Shown here: positions 34,595-43,589 of the stretch, piece by piece | Layout of the letters: the number at the start of each line of letters is the position of its first letter | How positions within the stretch are numbered: the first letter of the stretch is position 1 | Source of the DNA: Lachnospiraceae bacterium | GTDB lineage: Bacteria > Bacillota > Clostridia > Lachnospirales > Lachnospiraceae | Assembly: GCA_017460885.1 (NCBI GenBank) | Contig: JAFUAB010000042.1 | Span: 1-64,000, forward strand | Direction: 5' to 3' | Length of the DNA: 64,000 nucleotides | Notes under the pieces: model-generated | What the model saw: only the letters and a program-made list of their open reading frames with translations | What the model was told of the DNA's origin: nothing | Database searches by the model: none | Translations under genes and position numbers: made by a program

Positions 34595-36091
34595 ATGAGA
34601 GAAAGCGGTATTTTATTTCCTATATTTTCAATCCCATCCAAATTCGGTATAGGATGCTTTTCCAAAGAGGCTTATGAGTTTGTGGATTTTCTGTATGGTG
34701 CGGCAGTGGGTTATTGGCAGATCCTGCCTGTGGGACCCACCGGTTACGGCAATTCTCCTTACCAGCCGTTTTCCGCTTTTGCGGGCAATCCCTATTTCAT
34801 ATCTCCCGAAGACCTGATCGAGGAGGGATTGTTGACGTGGGATGAGTGCAATGAGTATGACTTCGGCTCCGATGAGCAAAGGGTTGACTACGGTGCAATG
34901 TATGAGAATCGCGATAAGCTCCTGAAGAAGGCCTTTGAGCGGTTCACGGAGAAGGCCTCCGATGAGGATAAAAAGGCATACAAAGCCTTTCTCAGGAAGG
35001 AAGAGGACTGGCTTGTTGACTATGCACTTTTTACCGCGATAAAGGCCTCACGGGGCGGCGCGAGCTGGCTCACATGGGAGGACGGACTGAAAAAGAGAAC
35101 CCCGGATGCTCTTAAGAAGATATCGGGGGAGCTTAAGGACGATATAGAGTTTGTATATTTCAAGCAGTATGAATTTGACAAACAGTGGCACAAGCTTCGT
35201 AAATATGCAAACGAGAAGAATGTCAAGATCATAGGAGATCTGCCTTTTTACGTATCGCTTGACAGTGCAGACTGCTGGTCGCATCCCGAGGTTTTCCGGA
35301 TGGATAAAAACCTGGATCCCAAGGTCGTGGCCGGGTGTGCGCCCGATGCCTTTTCCAGAACGGGACAGCTTTGGGGCAATCCGATATATGACTGGGATGC
35401 CCAGAAGAAGGCCGGATATGACTGGTGGGTACGTCGCATCCGCCGGAATTATGAGTTTTACGACGTGATCAGGATCGATCATTTCCATGGATTCTGTGAG
35501 TATTATGCGGTACCCTACGGCGATGAGACCGCCGAGAACGGCAAGCTGCACAAGGGACCGGGCATGGATCTTTTCAACGCGCTTAAGAAGGAGATCGGCG
35601 AGCTGAGGATCATTGCTGAGGATCTGGGGAACAATACACCGGAGAACGAGGCACTGCTTAAGGATTCCGGATTCCCGGGAATGAAGGTGCTGCAGTACGG
35701 CTTCACCAGCTGGGACAGCTATTACGTAAATCACAGACATATCAATAACTGTGTGGTATATACCGGTACCCATGACAATACCCCTACCAGGGCATGGGTA
35801 GAAGAGATAAATGAGGGAGAGAGGGATTTCTGCCGCAGATATATCAATTCACTGAACAGCGATTACGGTCAGCTGGTGTGGGATATCATCAGGGAAGCGT
35901 ACAGATCCGTGGCCGATCTGTGCATAATCCCGCTGCAGGATTATCTCTGCCTCGGACGTGAGGCGAGACTCAATACACCGGGAACCTCCGAGGGCAACTG
36001 GGAGTGGAGGCTTCGTCCCAATTTCCTGTCAGAGGATCTGAAGAGGAGCATCAGGGGACTCACCGAGCTGTATTCCCGTGTTCCCCGGTAA
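34595..36091 (+). CDS. malQ: 4-alpha-glucanotransferase (amylomaltase)
   Basis: The 498-residue protein is full length for GH77. Signature regions are GILFPIFSIPSKFGIG, GPTGYGNSPYQ, IGDLPFYVSLDSAD, the nucleophile Asp in RIDHFHGF, the acid Glu in IAEDLG and GTHDNTPTR. It transfers maltosyl and longer units between alpha-1,4-glucans in the cytoplasm during starch, glycogen or maltose metabolism. AAGGAG at 34583-34588 is 6 nt before ATG 34595. In-frame starts further upstream would translate the 59-bp palindromic repeats and are rejected. The gene stands alone among unrelated neighbours. Its TAA is followed directly by a 29-nt element. Confidence 0.93.
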   Translation: MRESGILFPIFSIPSKFGIGCFSKEAYEFVDFLYGAAVGYWQILPVGPTGYGNSPYQPFSAFAGNPYFISPEDLIEEGLLTWDECNEYDFGSDEQRVDYGAMYENRDKLLKKAFERFTEKASDEDKKAYKAFLRKEEDWLVDYALFTAIKASRGGASWLTWEDGLKKRTPDALKKISGELKDDIEFVYFKQYEFDKQWHKLRKYANEKNVKIIGDLPFYVSLDSADCWSHPEVFRMDKNLDPKVVAGCAPDAFSRTGQLWGNPIYDWDAQKKAGYDWWVRRIRRNYEFYDVIRIDHFHGFCEYYAVPYGDETAENGKLHKGPGMDLFNALKKEIGELRIIAEDLGNNTPENEALLKDSGFPGMKVLQYGFTSWDSYYVNHRHINNCVVYTGTHDNTPTRAWVEEINEGERDFCRRYINSLNSDYGQLVWDIIREAYRSVADLCIIPLQDYLCLGREARLNTPGTSEGNWEWRLRPNFLSEDLKRSIRGLTELYSRVPR

Positions 36092-36120
36092 TGACACCCG
36101 GGGACGGAGTCAGGGGTTCA
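36092..36120 (+). repeat. 29-nt GGGGACGG element after malQ
   Basis: Left arm TGACAC (36092-36097), CGGGGACGGAGTCA core and right arm GGTTCA (imperfect), followed by TTTTG. It begins with the base after the malQ stop codon. Confidence 0.7.
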
Positions 36121-36150
36121 TTTTGCATCGTCATATGATTCAACGAAAGA

Positions 36151-37920
36151 ATGGACAAGGTATCGTTTTCAAAAAAAATAGGATACATATTTGATAAGCG
36201 TCAGAAACGCCAGCTGGTAGGGCTCGGTGTGATGATCTTCATCGGAGGTATGCTTGAAACGCTGGGCGTCAGCGCGATCATACCCGTGGTCAATGCACTC
36301 CTGAGTCCCGACAAGATTGCTGCCTATATCGACAAAACGCCTGCGCTCAAAAGGATATTTACCGCGCTGAATATCGATCCGAACGGAGGCCGAGGTATCG
36401 CCGTTCCGCTGATCGCCGCACTGATAATCATCTATATCACCAAGAATATTTATCTTTTGTATCTGATCAAAAAACAGAATGTATTTATCGCGACGGCACG
36501 CAATGACATGATCTCCCGTGTGATGAGGGAGTTTCTGAACCGCCCGTATGAGGATTATCTGGGTGCGGATATTCCGACTACGTTTCGTATCACGGACTCT
36601 GATATTCCCAAGCTGTTCACAATGATGATCGCGCTGCTGAACCTTTCTACGGAGGTTGTGGTTTCCCTGCTCATCATCGTTGTACTGTTCCTGCAGGATT
36701 ATAAACTTACGTTGTTTATCATGGCAGTGTTCCTGATCATGACTCTGATCGTCACCAGGCTGCTGAAGCCCAGGCTTAACCGTATCGGCGCGGAAAGCCA
36801 GTCGGTTTCCTCGCGTATTGCCAAGTGGCGCATCGAGTCCATTTACGGACTCAAGGATGTTAAGGTTCTCGGGCGTGAGGATTTCTTTATACGCAATTAT
36901 TACGAATCCGGCAAGGTGGGTGCTGACCTGTCGTGTAAATACGCGGTGCTGAATTCAACTCCCAGACTGCTGATAGAAACAGTGTTCATAGTGGCGGTGC
37001 TTAGCTATGTTGGTGTATACGTCGTGGTCGGCGGAGATATGGATGCGATGATGACTACCCTTACCACATTCGCAGTGGCAGCGATGAGGGTATTGCCGAG
37101 TGTTAACCGTATCAATACATATATGACCGAGATAGCATACAACCAGCCGAGCCTGGATTTTGTCTACGAGAACCTGCAGGAGAGCATGAAACTGGATGCC
37201 GAGATGCGCAAGTTCAGGACTTCGGAACGCACCGAGCCAATAACTCTCAACGACAGGATCGAACTCGACCATATCGCTTTTCATTATCCGAACAGCGACC
37301 AGATGATCTTTACCGATGCGCATATGACAGTACCCAAGGGTAAATCGGTTGGTATAATGGGAACCTCCGGCGCGGGCAAATCCACCATTGTGGATATCCT
37401 GCTCGGACTTCTTCACGCCCAGCAGGGTACGATCACCTGCGACGGTGTGAATATCTTTGACAATTACGAATCGTGGCTGGCCCAGATAGGTTATATTCCC
37501 CAGAGCATATATCTGGTAGATGAAAGCATCCGTGACAATATAGCTTTCGGGATCGACGCCGACAGGATAGATGAGGAACGTATCTGGGAGGTACTCAGAG
37601 AGGCCCAGCTTGATGAGTTCATAAAGTCTCTTCCCGAGGGCCTTGATACGTTCATAGGAGACCGCGGGGTCAGACTTTCAGGCGGACAGCGTCAGCGTAT
37701 CGGTATTGCGAGAGCTCTTTATCATAATCCGGAGATCCTTGTGTTTGATGAGGCTACCAGTGCATTGGACAATGAGACCGAGGCTGCGCTTATGGAGGCG
37801 ATCAACTCCTTCCATGGCAAAAAGACAATGATCATCATCGCCCATCGTCTCAACACGATCGAAAAATGTGATATCATTTATCGTGTTGAAAACGGTCGTA
37901 TGGTGGAAACGAGGTTGTGA
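36151..37920 (+). CDS. ABC exporter, fused permease-ATPase (PglK/MsbA-like)
   Basis: The 589-residue half-transporter has six predicted helices in residues 20-320. The nucleotide-binding domain carries Walker A GTSGAGKST, signature LSGGQRQRIG, Walker B ILVFDEATSALD and a switch His in IIAHRLNTIEK. The transmembrane part opens with FDKRQKRQLVGLGVMIFIGGMLETLGVS, like PglK-type lipid-linked oligosaccharide flippases and related glycan exporters. The ribosome site is weak (GAAAG). The next gene begins 3 nt after the stop, so the two form an operon. The substrate cannot be read from sequence. Confidence 0.82.
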   Translation: MDKVSFSKKIGYIFDKRQKRQLVGLGVMIFIGGMLETLGVSAIIPVVNALLSPDKIAAYIDKTPALKRIFTALNIDPNGGRGIAVPLIAALIIIYITKNIYLLYLIKKQNVFIATARNDMISRVMREFLNRPYEDYLGADIPTTFRITDSDIPKLFTMMIALLNLSTEVVVSLLIIVVLFLQDYKLTLFIMAVFLIMTLIVTRLLKPRLNRIGAESQSVSSRIAKWRIESIYGLKDVKVLGREDFFIRNYYESGKVGADLSCKYAVLNSTPRLLIETVFIVAVLSYVGVYVVVGGDMDAMMTTLTTFAVAAMRVLPSVNRINTYMTEIAYNQPSLDFVYENLQESMKLDAEMRKFRTSERTEPITLNDRIELDHIAFHYPNSDQMIFTDAHMTVPKGKSVGIMGTSGAGKSTIVDILLGLLHAQQGTITCDGVNIFDNYESWLAQIGYIPQSIYLVDESIRDNIAFGIDADRIDEERIWEVLREAQLDEFIKSLPEGLDTFIGDRGVRLSGGQRQRIGIARALYHNPEILVFDEATSALDNETEAALMEAINSFHGKKTMIIIAHRLNTIEKCDIIYRVENGRMVETRL

Positions 37921-37923
37921 CGG

Positions 37924-39084
37924 ATGTCGGGGAATATGCTTGATTATCTTCAGGAATTCGGAGATATCCCTTTTTCACAAAGACATTTCTGTACCGCGGA
38001 TGCCATCCTTCTGAGTCAGCTTGTTTATTGTAAATTTGACGGGCTTATAATGGGCGATGATCCCGTATATATGAAGGATCTTTTGAACGATCCGGAGCTG
38101 GACGGGCTCTTTTCCGATCCCAAATACGAACGTGATAACAAAAATCTCTTTGCCAGGATGACGATGGGACGAAGGTTCTGCGATCTTCGGCTTTCGGAAT
38201 ATGTCAATATCGTGGATAAGGAGACGGAAACCCAGTTTTCGGCGATAACATTTACATTGCCGGAAGATGTATGCTTTGTTGCTTTCCGGGGAACCGACGA
38301 AAGTCTGGTGGGCTGGAAAGAGGATATCAATCTTTCGTTTATGGATGAGGTTCCGGGACAGAATTATTCCGTGATGTATCTTGAGGAGGCAGCATCCCGG
38401 ATAAAGGGGGACTTCTATGTCGGAGGTCATTCCAAGGGTGGTCACCTGGCGATATATTCTTCCATGCATTCGCCCGAACAGCTGCAGAACAGGCTCATCA
38501 ATATCTACTGTCTGGACGGCCCCGGCTTTATGGAAAAAATGGTTGACCGCGAGGGCTATGGGAGGATCAGGGACAGGATCGTCAAGCTGATACCGCAGTC
38601 CTCTCTTATCGGACTGCTGCAGGAAAAGGATAACAACTACAGCGTGGTCAGGAGCAGTACGTGGGGTCTTCACCAGCACAACATGTACACCTGGCAGATC
38701 GTAAACGGAGAGCCGGAACCGGATATACTGAGAGACGGATCCAGATTTGCCGCGAATACGATCAACAGCTGGATGCTTCAGCTGGATAAGGAGCATCGCG
38801 AGAGATCAGCAGATGTGATCTATCAGGTGCTTAACAGCTGTGAAGTCGATAACCGGGTTGATTTCATGTCCAATTTCACCGGCAATATGGGGCAGGTGCT
38901 GACAGCGTTCAGGGAGCTGGATCCCGAGATGGCGGAGCTTTTGAGGGGTCTGATGAATTCTCTGATGGGTGACGCCAAACAGAATCTCAGAACGGAAGTG
39001 GAAACCGAGGTTGTGGCACCGGTGCAGGACTGGATAGACAGCCACTTCCCCGACTGGATAGATAAACTAAAAGGAAAGAAGTAA
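37924..39084 (+). CDS. Mbeg1-like / DUF2974 alpha/beta-hydrolase protein
   Basis: The 386-residue protein contains FVAFRGTDESLVGWKEDIN, GGHSKGGHLAIYSS with a putative nucleophile Ser170, and YCLDGPGF. This set identifies the lipase-3-like Mbeg1/DUF2974 family, common in Firmicutes with unproven substrates. There is no signal peptide; the N-terminus (MLDYLQEFGDIPFSQ, NxxDAILLSQLVY) is family-typical. It lies between an ABC exporter and a thioesterase gene with 3- and 2-nt gaps, so the three are one operon, which would fit a role near lipids. Confidence 0.8.
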   Translation: MSGNMLDYLQEFGDIPFSQRHFCTADAILLSQLVYCKFDGLIMGDDPVYMKDLLNDPELDGLFSDPKYERDNKNLFARMTMGRRFCDLRLSEYVNIVDKETETQFSAITFTLPEDVCFVAFRGTDESLVGWKEDINLSFMDEVPGQNYSVMYLEEAASRIKGDFYVGGHSKGGHLAIYSSMHSPEQLQNRLINIYCLDGPGFMEKMVDREGYGRIRDRIVKLIPQSSLIGLLQEKDNNYSVVRSSTWGLHQHNMYTWQIVNGEPEPDILRDGSRFAANTINSWMLQLDKEHRERSADVIYQVLNSCEVDNRVDFMSNFTGNMGQVLTAFRELDPEMAELLRGLMNSLMGDAKQNLRTEVETEVVAPVQDWIDSHFPDWIDKLKGKK

Positions 39085-39086
39085 AA

Positions 39087-39809
39087 ATGTACACAATAGA
39101 AAGAACCGTGGCCTTCAGCGAGACGGGCCCCGACAACCGTATCAAGATCACCAATCTGCTGGATTACTACCAGGATGTCTGCACGTTTCAATCCGAGGAT
39201 CTGGGTATCGGAACAAGGTACCTCAGAGAACGCGGGATCGGATGGGTTGCAAGTTCCTGGCAGGTAATAGTGAACCGCTACCCCGAACTTGATGAAAAGA
39301 TCCGAGTGGGTACCGCACCTTATGAATTTAAAGCTGCGATGGGAATGCGTAATTTCCGTATGGAGACCATGGACGGTGAGGTATTGTCCGTAGCCAATTC
39401 CATATGGTCAATGATCAATATCGAGTCCAAGATGCTGATCCGTGCCCCGAAGGAACTGATGGAAACATATACACTCGAGGAAAAGCTTGACATGGATTAT
39501 GCTCCGCGCAAGATCACCGATCCGACAGAGCTTACCGCTCTTCCTCCGGTGACAGTGCAGTACCATCATCTGGATTCGAACGGACACGTAAACAATGCCC
39601 AGTATGTTGCTATCGCCGAGGATCTGTTTCCCGAGATACGTAGAGCCCGGCAGATCCGTGTGGAGTACAGATCAAGCGCCCGGCCGGGCGATCTGATCAT
39701 GCCTTACATAGCTCACGATGAAGCTGCAGGTACCTGTACGATAGTACTTGCCGATACCGGCAGCAAACCCTATGTTCTGATAGAATGTGTCACCGGAACG
39801 GTTCTGTAA
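39087..39809 (+). CDS. Acyl-ACP thioesterase
   Basis: The 240-residue protein is a double hot-dog thioesterase. Features include LLDYYQDVCTFQSEDLGIG and GIGWVASSWQVIVNRYP in the first half, and YHHLDSNGHVNNAQYV with the conserved His-Asn-Asn in the second. It matches the bacterial FatA/FatB-like family (PF01643), which releases fatty acids from acyl carrier protein. It starts 2 nt after the preceding gene within its ribosome site context (AAAGGAAAGAAG). No signal peptide. Confidence 0.87.
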   Translation: MYTIERTVAFSETGPDNRIKITNLLDYYQDVCTFQSEDLGIGTRYLRERGIGWVASSWQVIVNRYPELDEKIRVGTAPYEFKAAMGMRNFRMETMDGEVLSVANSIWSMINIESKMLIRAPKELMETYTLEEKLDMDYAPRKITDPTELTALPPVTVQYHHLDSNGHVNNAQYVAIAEDLFPEIRRARQIRVEYRSSARPGDLIMPYIAHDEAAGTCTIVLADTGSKPYVLIECVTGTVL

Positions 39810-39824
39810 ACGCGAGGATTGACA

Positions 39825-40688
39825 GTGAATTTATTACCGGGAAAATCATACAGTTTAACAGTAGTCAAAAAAGTAGATTTCGGCATTTATCTGGCACAGA
39901 CAAAGGATGCGGAGGCTTCGGAGCGTGTACTCCTGCCCGCAAAACAGGTGCCCGGGGGAACCCGGACCGGAGACATACTTGAGGTCTTTCTTTATCTCGA
40001 TTCGGGGGATCGTCTCATTGCCACTACACGCACCCCGTATATCCGTCTCGGAGAGGTGGCGCGGCTTCGTGTTTCCCAGATCAACAAAACGGGAGCCTTT
40101 CTCGACTGGGGGCTCGAAAAAGATCTGTTTATGCCATATGCCGAGCAGACCTATACGATACATGAGGGAGATGAGGTCCTGGCTGCGATGTATACCGACA
40201 AGAGCGGCAGACTCTGCGCAACCATGAATGTTTATCCCTGTCTGAAGACCGGCAGTCCGTATATCATCGGAGACGAGGTACAGGGCAGGGCGTATGAAGA
40301 CAGTGAGAGATTCGGTATATTTGTAGCCGTTGACGATATTTATCAGGGACTTGTGCCCAGACGTGAATGCTACGGAGATATCAGCCTCGGCCAGGATATC
40401 AAAGCCAGAGTCATTCAGGTTCGTGAGGACGGCAAGCTTGATCTGAGCGTGCGCCGCAAAGCTTATGAACAGATCGGCGATGATGCGGATAAGATACTTG
40501 AGATCATCAGAAGCTATGACGGCGCGATGCCCTTTACGGATAAAGCGTCGCCTGAGGTTATCAAGCTCCATACCGGCATGAGCAAGAACGAATTTAAACG
40601 AGCTGTCGGACATCTTCTCAAGGAAAGACTGATCGTGAAGACCGAAACCGCACTGATCCTTGCCGAAAGACATATGCAGACCGATTAA
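39825..40688 (+). CDS. cvfB: CvfB-like S1-domain RNA-binding protein
   Basis: The 287-residue protein starts MNLLPGKSYSLTVVKKVDFG. It has successive S1-like modules (VARLRVSQINKTGAFLDWG; EVQGRAYEDSERFGIFVAVDD) and a C-terminal winged-helix-like domain (TGMSKNEFKRAVGHLLKERLI). This is the order of Staphylococcus CvfB and Bacillus YitL. The family binds RNA and influences virulence gene expression in staphylococci; its molecular role is unclear. GTG 39825 was chosen: GAGG at 39814-39817 is 7 nt upstream, whereas the TTG at 39819 is adjacent to it. Confidence 0.83.
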   Translation: MNLLPGKSYSLTVVKKVDFGIYLAQTKDAEASERVLLPAKQVPGGTRTGDILEVFLYLDSGDRLIATTRTPYIRLGEVARLRVSQINKTGAFLDWGLEKDLFMPYAEQTYTIHEGDEVLAAMYTDKSGRLCATMNVYPCLKTGSPYIIGDEVQGRAYEDSERFGIFVAVDDIYQGLVPRRECYGDISLGQDIKARVIQVREDGKLDLSVRRKAYEQIGDDADKILEIIRSYDGAMPFTDKASPEVIKLHTGMSKNEFKRAVGHLLKERLIVKTETALILAERHMQTD

Positions 40689-40727
40689 TCAGCGTTTCCA
40701 CAAAACGTAAATACCGTCGCTGTTTTG

Positions 40728-40756
40728 TTGAAAATGCAACAATCTTTTGTTATAAT
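40728..40756 (+). promoter_or_regulatory. Consensus promoter with overlapping palindromes before the PucR-type gene
   Basis: TTGAAA (40728-40733), 17 nt, then TGT-TATAAT (40748-40756) make a very good extended -10 promoter. The -35 overlaps TTGTTG-N6-CAACAA (40725-40742), and TTGCA-N6-TGCAA lies downstream near 40772-40787. Both palindromes could be autoregulatory operator sites. Confidence 0.65.
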
Positions 40757-40807
40757 GTGTACATTATTGGGGTTGCATTTTTGTGCAAAATTTAGAAGGG
40801 GGTATTT

Positions 40808-41896
40808 ATGGTTTCCGGTCAGATACTTCAGAATACGATCGACGGACTAAAGGCTATCGCCCGCGTAGATTTTTGCGTAATGGATACCGAGGGCAATACT
40901 TTGTCCACTACCTTGGACAGTCTGGAGAAATGCAAAAAGGCGGCGAACGAATTCGCCTCCAGCTATGCGGATTCCCAGGAAATACAGGGATTTCAGTATT
41001 TTAAGGTTTTCGACGAGTCTACACTTGAATACATACTGATAGCCGCAGGAGACGGCGAGGATGTTTATCTTGCCGGTAAAATGGCCGCTTTTCAGCTGCA
41101 GAGCCTGCTGACGGCATATAAGGAAAGATTCGATAAGGATAATTTTATCAAGAATCTGCTCCTGGATAACCTGCTGCTTGTGGATATATACAGCCGATCC
41201 AAAAAGCTTCATATCCGTACCGACGCCAGGCGGGTTGTTATAATTGTGGAAACGATCGCTGACAAGGACAGCAATACGCTGGAGCTTCTCAGGATGCATA
41301 TGGGTGCCAGCAGTCTTGATTTTGTGACTGCGGTGGATGAGCACAATGTAATTGTTGTCAAGGATGTATCCGAGTGCGACAGCGATAAGGATATCGACCG
41401 GATCACCAAAAATATGGTTGAATACCTCAAATCCGAGGGACAGAAGAATGTCCGTATCGCCTATGGCACGACGGTCGGCGAGATCAAGGAGGTCAGCCGT
41501 TCCTATAAGGAAGCCAAGATGGCTATGGACGTCGGCAAGATATTCTTTGATGAGCGCAATGTGATTGCGTATTCCGAGCTGGGGATAGGACGTCTGATCT
41601 ATCAGCTTCCGATACCTCTTTGCAAAATGTTCATCAAGGAGATTTTTGACGGTCAGAGTCCGGATGACCTGGATGAGGAGACGATCACCACCATCAACAA
41701 GTTTTTTGAAAACAGCCTGAATGTGTCGGAGACCTCCAGACAGCTTTTTATACACAGAAATACACTTGTTTACAGGCTGGATAAGCTTCAGAAATCCACT
41801 AATCTTGACATCAGGGTGTTCGAGGACGCGATCACCTTCAAGATAGCATTGATGGTGGTAAAATATATGAACTATATGGAGAAGTTTGAGTTCTAA
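40808..41896 (+). CDS. PucR/CdaR-family transcriptional regulator
   Basis: The 362-residue protein has an N-terminal sensor-like region beginning MVSGQILQNTIDGLKAIARV, reminiscent of diacid-recognition domains. A middle GGDEF-like fold follows (RIAYGTTVGEIKEVSRSYKEAKMAM). The C-terminal PucR HTH (NVSETSRQLFIHRNTLVYRLDKLQKSTNLDIR) is diagnostic. Such proteins usually activate metabolic operons in response to small organic acids or nucleobases. Here the downstream neighbours are cell division genes, so the target is unclear. AAGGGGG precedes the ATG, and a strong promoter lies about 50 nt upstream. Confidence 0.82.
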   Translation: MVSGQILQNTIDGLKAIARVDFCVMDTEGNTLSTTLDSLEKCKKAANEFASSYADSQEIQGFQYFKVFDESTLEYILIAAGDGEDVYLAGKMAAFQLQSLLTAYKERFDKDNFIKNLLLDNLLLVDIYSRSKKLHIRTDARRVVIIVETIADKDSNTLELLRMHMGASSLDFVTAVDEHNVIVVKDVSECDSDKDIDRITKNMVEYLKSEGQKNVRIAYGTTVGEIKEVSRSYKEAKMAMDVGKIFFDERNVIAYSELGIGRLIYQLPIPLCKMFIKEIFDGQSPDDLDEETITTINKFFENSLNVSETSRQLFIHRNTLVYRLDKLQKSTNLDIRVFEDAITFKIALMVVKYMNYMEKFEF

Positions 41897-41949
41897 GGGA
41901 AGGCAATGCCGATTGATCAGGCATTTCCCTGTAAAAAGAGGATTTAGTT

Positions 41950-42702
41950 GTGGCAGAGATTAAGAGACGTAAAGTCGCCAAACCATCCCCCTACATTATT
42001 GAGATCAATAATGTGACCAAGATTTACCGCGACAGCTCAAATGCAGCCGCGGGAGGGCAGCACGCACTTCACAATGTCAGCATTAAGATAGAACCCGGAG
42101 AATTTGTTTTTATCGTAGGTGAAAGCGGTTCCGGCAAATCGACGATGATAAAGCTTCTGATGCGGGAACTGACGGCTACAGAAGGCACCATCAATGTCAT
42201 GGGTTATGATCTGGGCCATATCAGACACCGCAAGATCCCGAAGTTCAGACGTAATATCGGTATCGTTTTTCAGAATTTCAGGCTGCTGCCCGACAGAAAC
42301 GTGTATGAGAACGTGGCCTTTGCACAGCGCATAATACAGAAATCCAACAAAGATATCCGCAGAAACGTTCCGGCCGTGCTCGCGAGAGTCGGGCTTGCAG
42401 GTAAGTATAAAGCAAAGATCAAGCATCTTTCCGGTGGCGAACAGCAGAGAGTTGCCATTGCCAGGGCGCTTGTCAACAAGCCGTCGATCCTTCTTTGCGA
42501 CGAGCCCACCGGTAATCTTGATCCCAAGACCACATGGGAGATCATGAAGCTGCTTGAGACCATCAATGAGCAGGGAACTACAGTGATCGTTGTCACACAC
42601 AACGCCGATATAGTAAACTCTATGCAGAAGAGAGTTATTACACTTGATAAGGGCGTTGTGGTCAGCGACGAAGAGAAAGGAGGGTATATCGATGAAGATT
42701 AG
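41950..42702 (+). CDS. ftsE: Cell division ATP-binding protein FtsE
   Basis: The 250-residue ABC ATPase carries Walker A GESGSGKST, FtsE-typical VFQNFRLLPDRNVYENVAFA, signature LSGGEQQRVAIARAL, Walker B ILLCDEPTGNLDP and switch His in VVTHNADIV. It starts at GTG 41950 and has about 20 extra residues (VAEIKRRKVAKPSPY) before the usual FtsE start. With FtsX it forms the membrane complex that activates peptidoglycan hydrolases at the division site. The ftsX ATG lies 11 nt before the ftsE stop. Confidence 0.93.
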   Translation: MAEIKRRKVAKPSPYIIEINNVTKIYRDSSNAAAGGQHALHNVSIKIEPGEFVFIVGESGSGKSTMIKLLMRELTATEGTINVMGYDLGHIRHRKIPKFRRNIGIVFQNFRLLPDRNVYENVAFAQRIIQKSNKDIRRNVPAVLARVGLAGKYKAKIKHLSGGEQQRVAIARALVNKPSILLCDEPTGNLDPKTTWEIMKLLETINEQGTTVIVVTHNADIVNSMQKRVITLDKGVVVSDEEKGGYIDED

Positions 42703-43588
42703 TTCATTCTTCTATACGCTCCATCAGGGATTCAAAAACATATTCAGAAACAAGCTGTTTACACTTGCTTCTCTTGCAACCATCGGAGCGTGCCTGTTCC
42801 TTTTCGGCATCATGTATTCCATACTGGCCAACTTCCAGTATATTATCAAGAATGCCGAGAACGGAGTCAGTGTTACCGTATTTTTTGATGAGGGTCTCGA
42901 TCAGGCATCGATAGACAGTATAGGTGATCTGATCAAAAACAGTCCCGAGGTGGATCATGTGGTATATGTTTCCGCCGAGGAAGCGTGGGCCAGCTTCAAA
43001 GAGGATTATCTCGGAGAGTACGCAGACGGGTTTACCGAGAATCCACTGGCTGACTCCGAGCATTATGAGATCTATCTCAGCGATGTTTCCAAACAGCAGC
43101 AGCTGGTAGATATGCTTACCGGACTTACAGGAGTGCGCAGGGTAAATCAGAGTGAGCTGACCGCGACTACACTGACCGGTATCAACAGGCTGGTGGCTTA
43201 CATTTCCATTGGAATTATAGTGATACTGCTGGCAGTATCGGTCTTCCTGATCAGCAATACCATTACGATTGGTATCTCTGTCAGACGCGAGGAGATCGAG
43301 ATCATGAAATATATCGGAGCGACGGACTATTTTGTCAGGGCCCCCTTTGTTGTGGAGGGTATGCTGATCGGTATCATCGGTACGATCATTCCGCTGCTGC
43401 TGATCTATTTCCTCTATGATGTAGTTATCAGGTTCATCCAGGAAAGATTTTCGGTGCTTTCACAGCTCCTCACTTTCCTGTCGGTAAATGAGATTTTCCG
43501 CATACTTGTGCCGGTATCGTTTCTGATCGGTCTCGGTATCGGTTTTGTAGGAAGTATCGTAACGGTGCGCAAGCATCTCAGAGTTTGA
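42692..43588 (+). CDS. ftsX: Cell division protein FtsX
   Basis: The 298-residue membrane protein has four predicted helices (one near residues 20-45, three after residue 165). A large extracellular loop carries VSVTVFFDEGLDQASIDSIGDLI, and ISVRREEIEIMKYIGATDYFVRAPF is the conserved coupling segment. ATG 42692 has AAAGGAGGG upstream and overlaps ftsE by 11 nt. The extracellular loop is expected to contact the coiled coil of the PcsB-like hydrolase encoded immediately downstream. Confidence 0.92.
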   Translation: MKISSFFYTLHQGFKNIFRNKLFTLASLATIGACLFLFGIMYSILANFQYIIKNAENGVSVTVFFDEGLDQASIDSIGDLIKNSPEVDHVVYVSAEEAWASFKEDYLGEYADGFTENPLADSEHYEIYLSDVSKQQQLVDMLTGLTGVRRVNQSELTATTLTGINRLVAYISIGIIVILLAVSVFLISNTITIGISVRREEIEIMKYIGATDYFVRAPFVVEGMLIGIIGTIIPLLLIYFLYDVVIRFIQERFSVLSQLLTFLSVNEIFRILVPVSFLIGLGIGFVGSIVTVRKHLRV

Positions 43589-43589
43589 T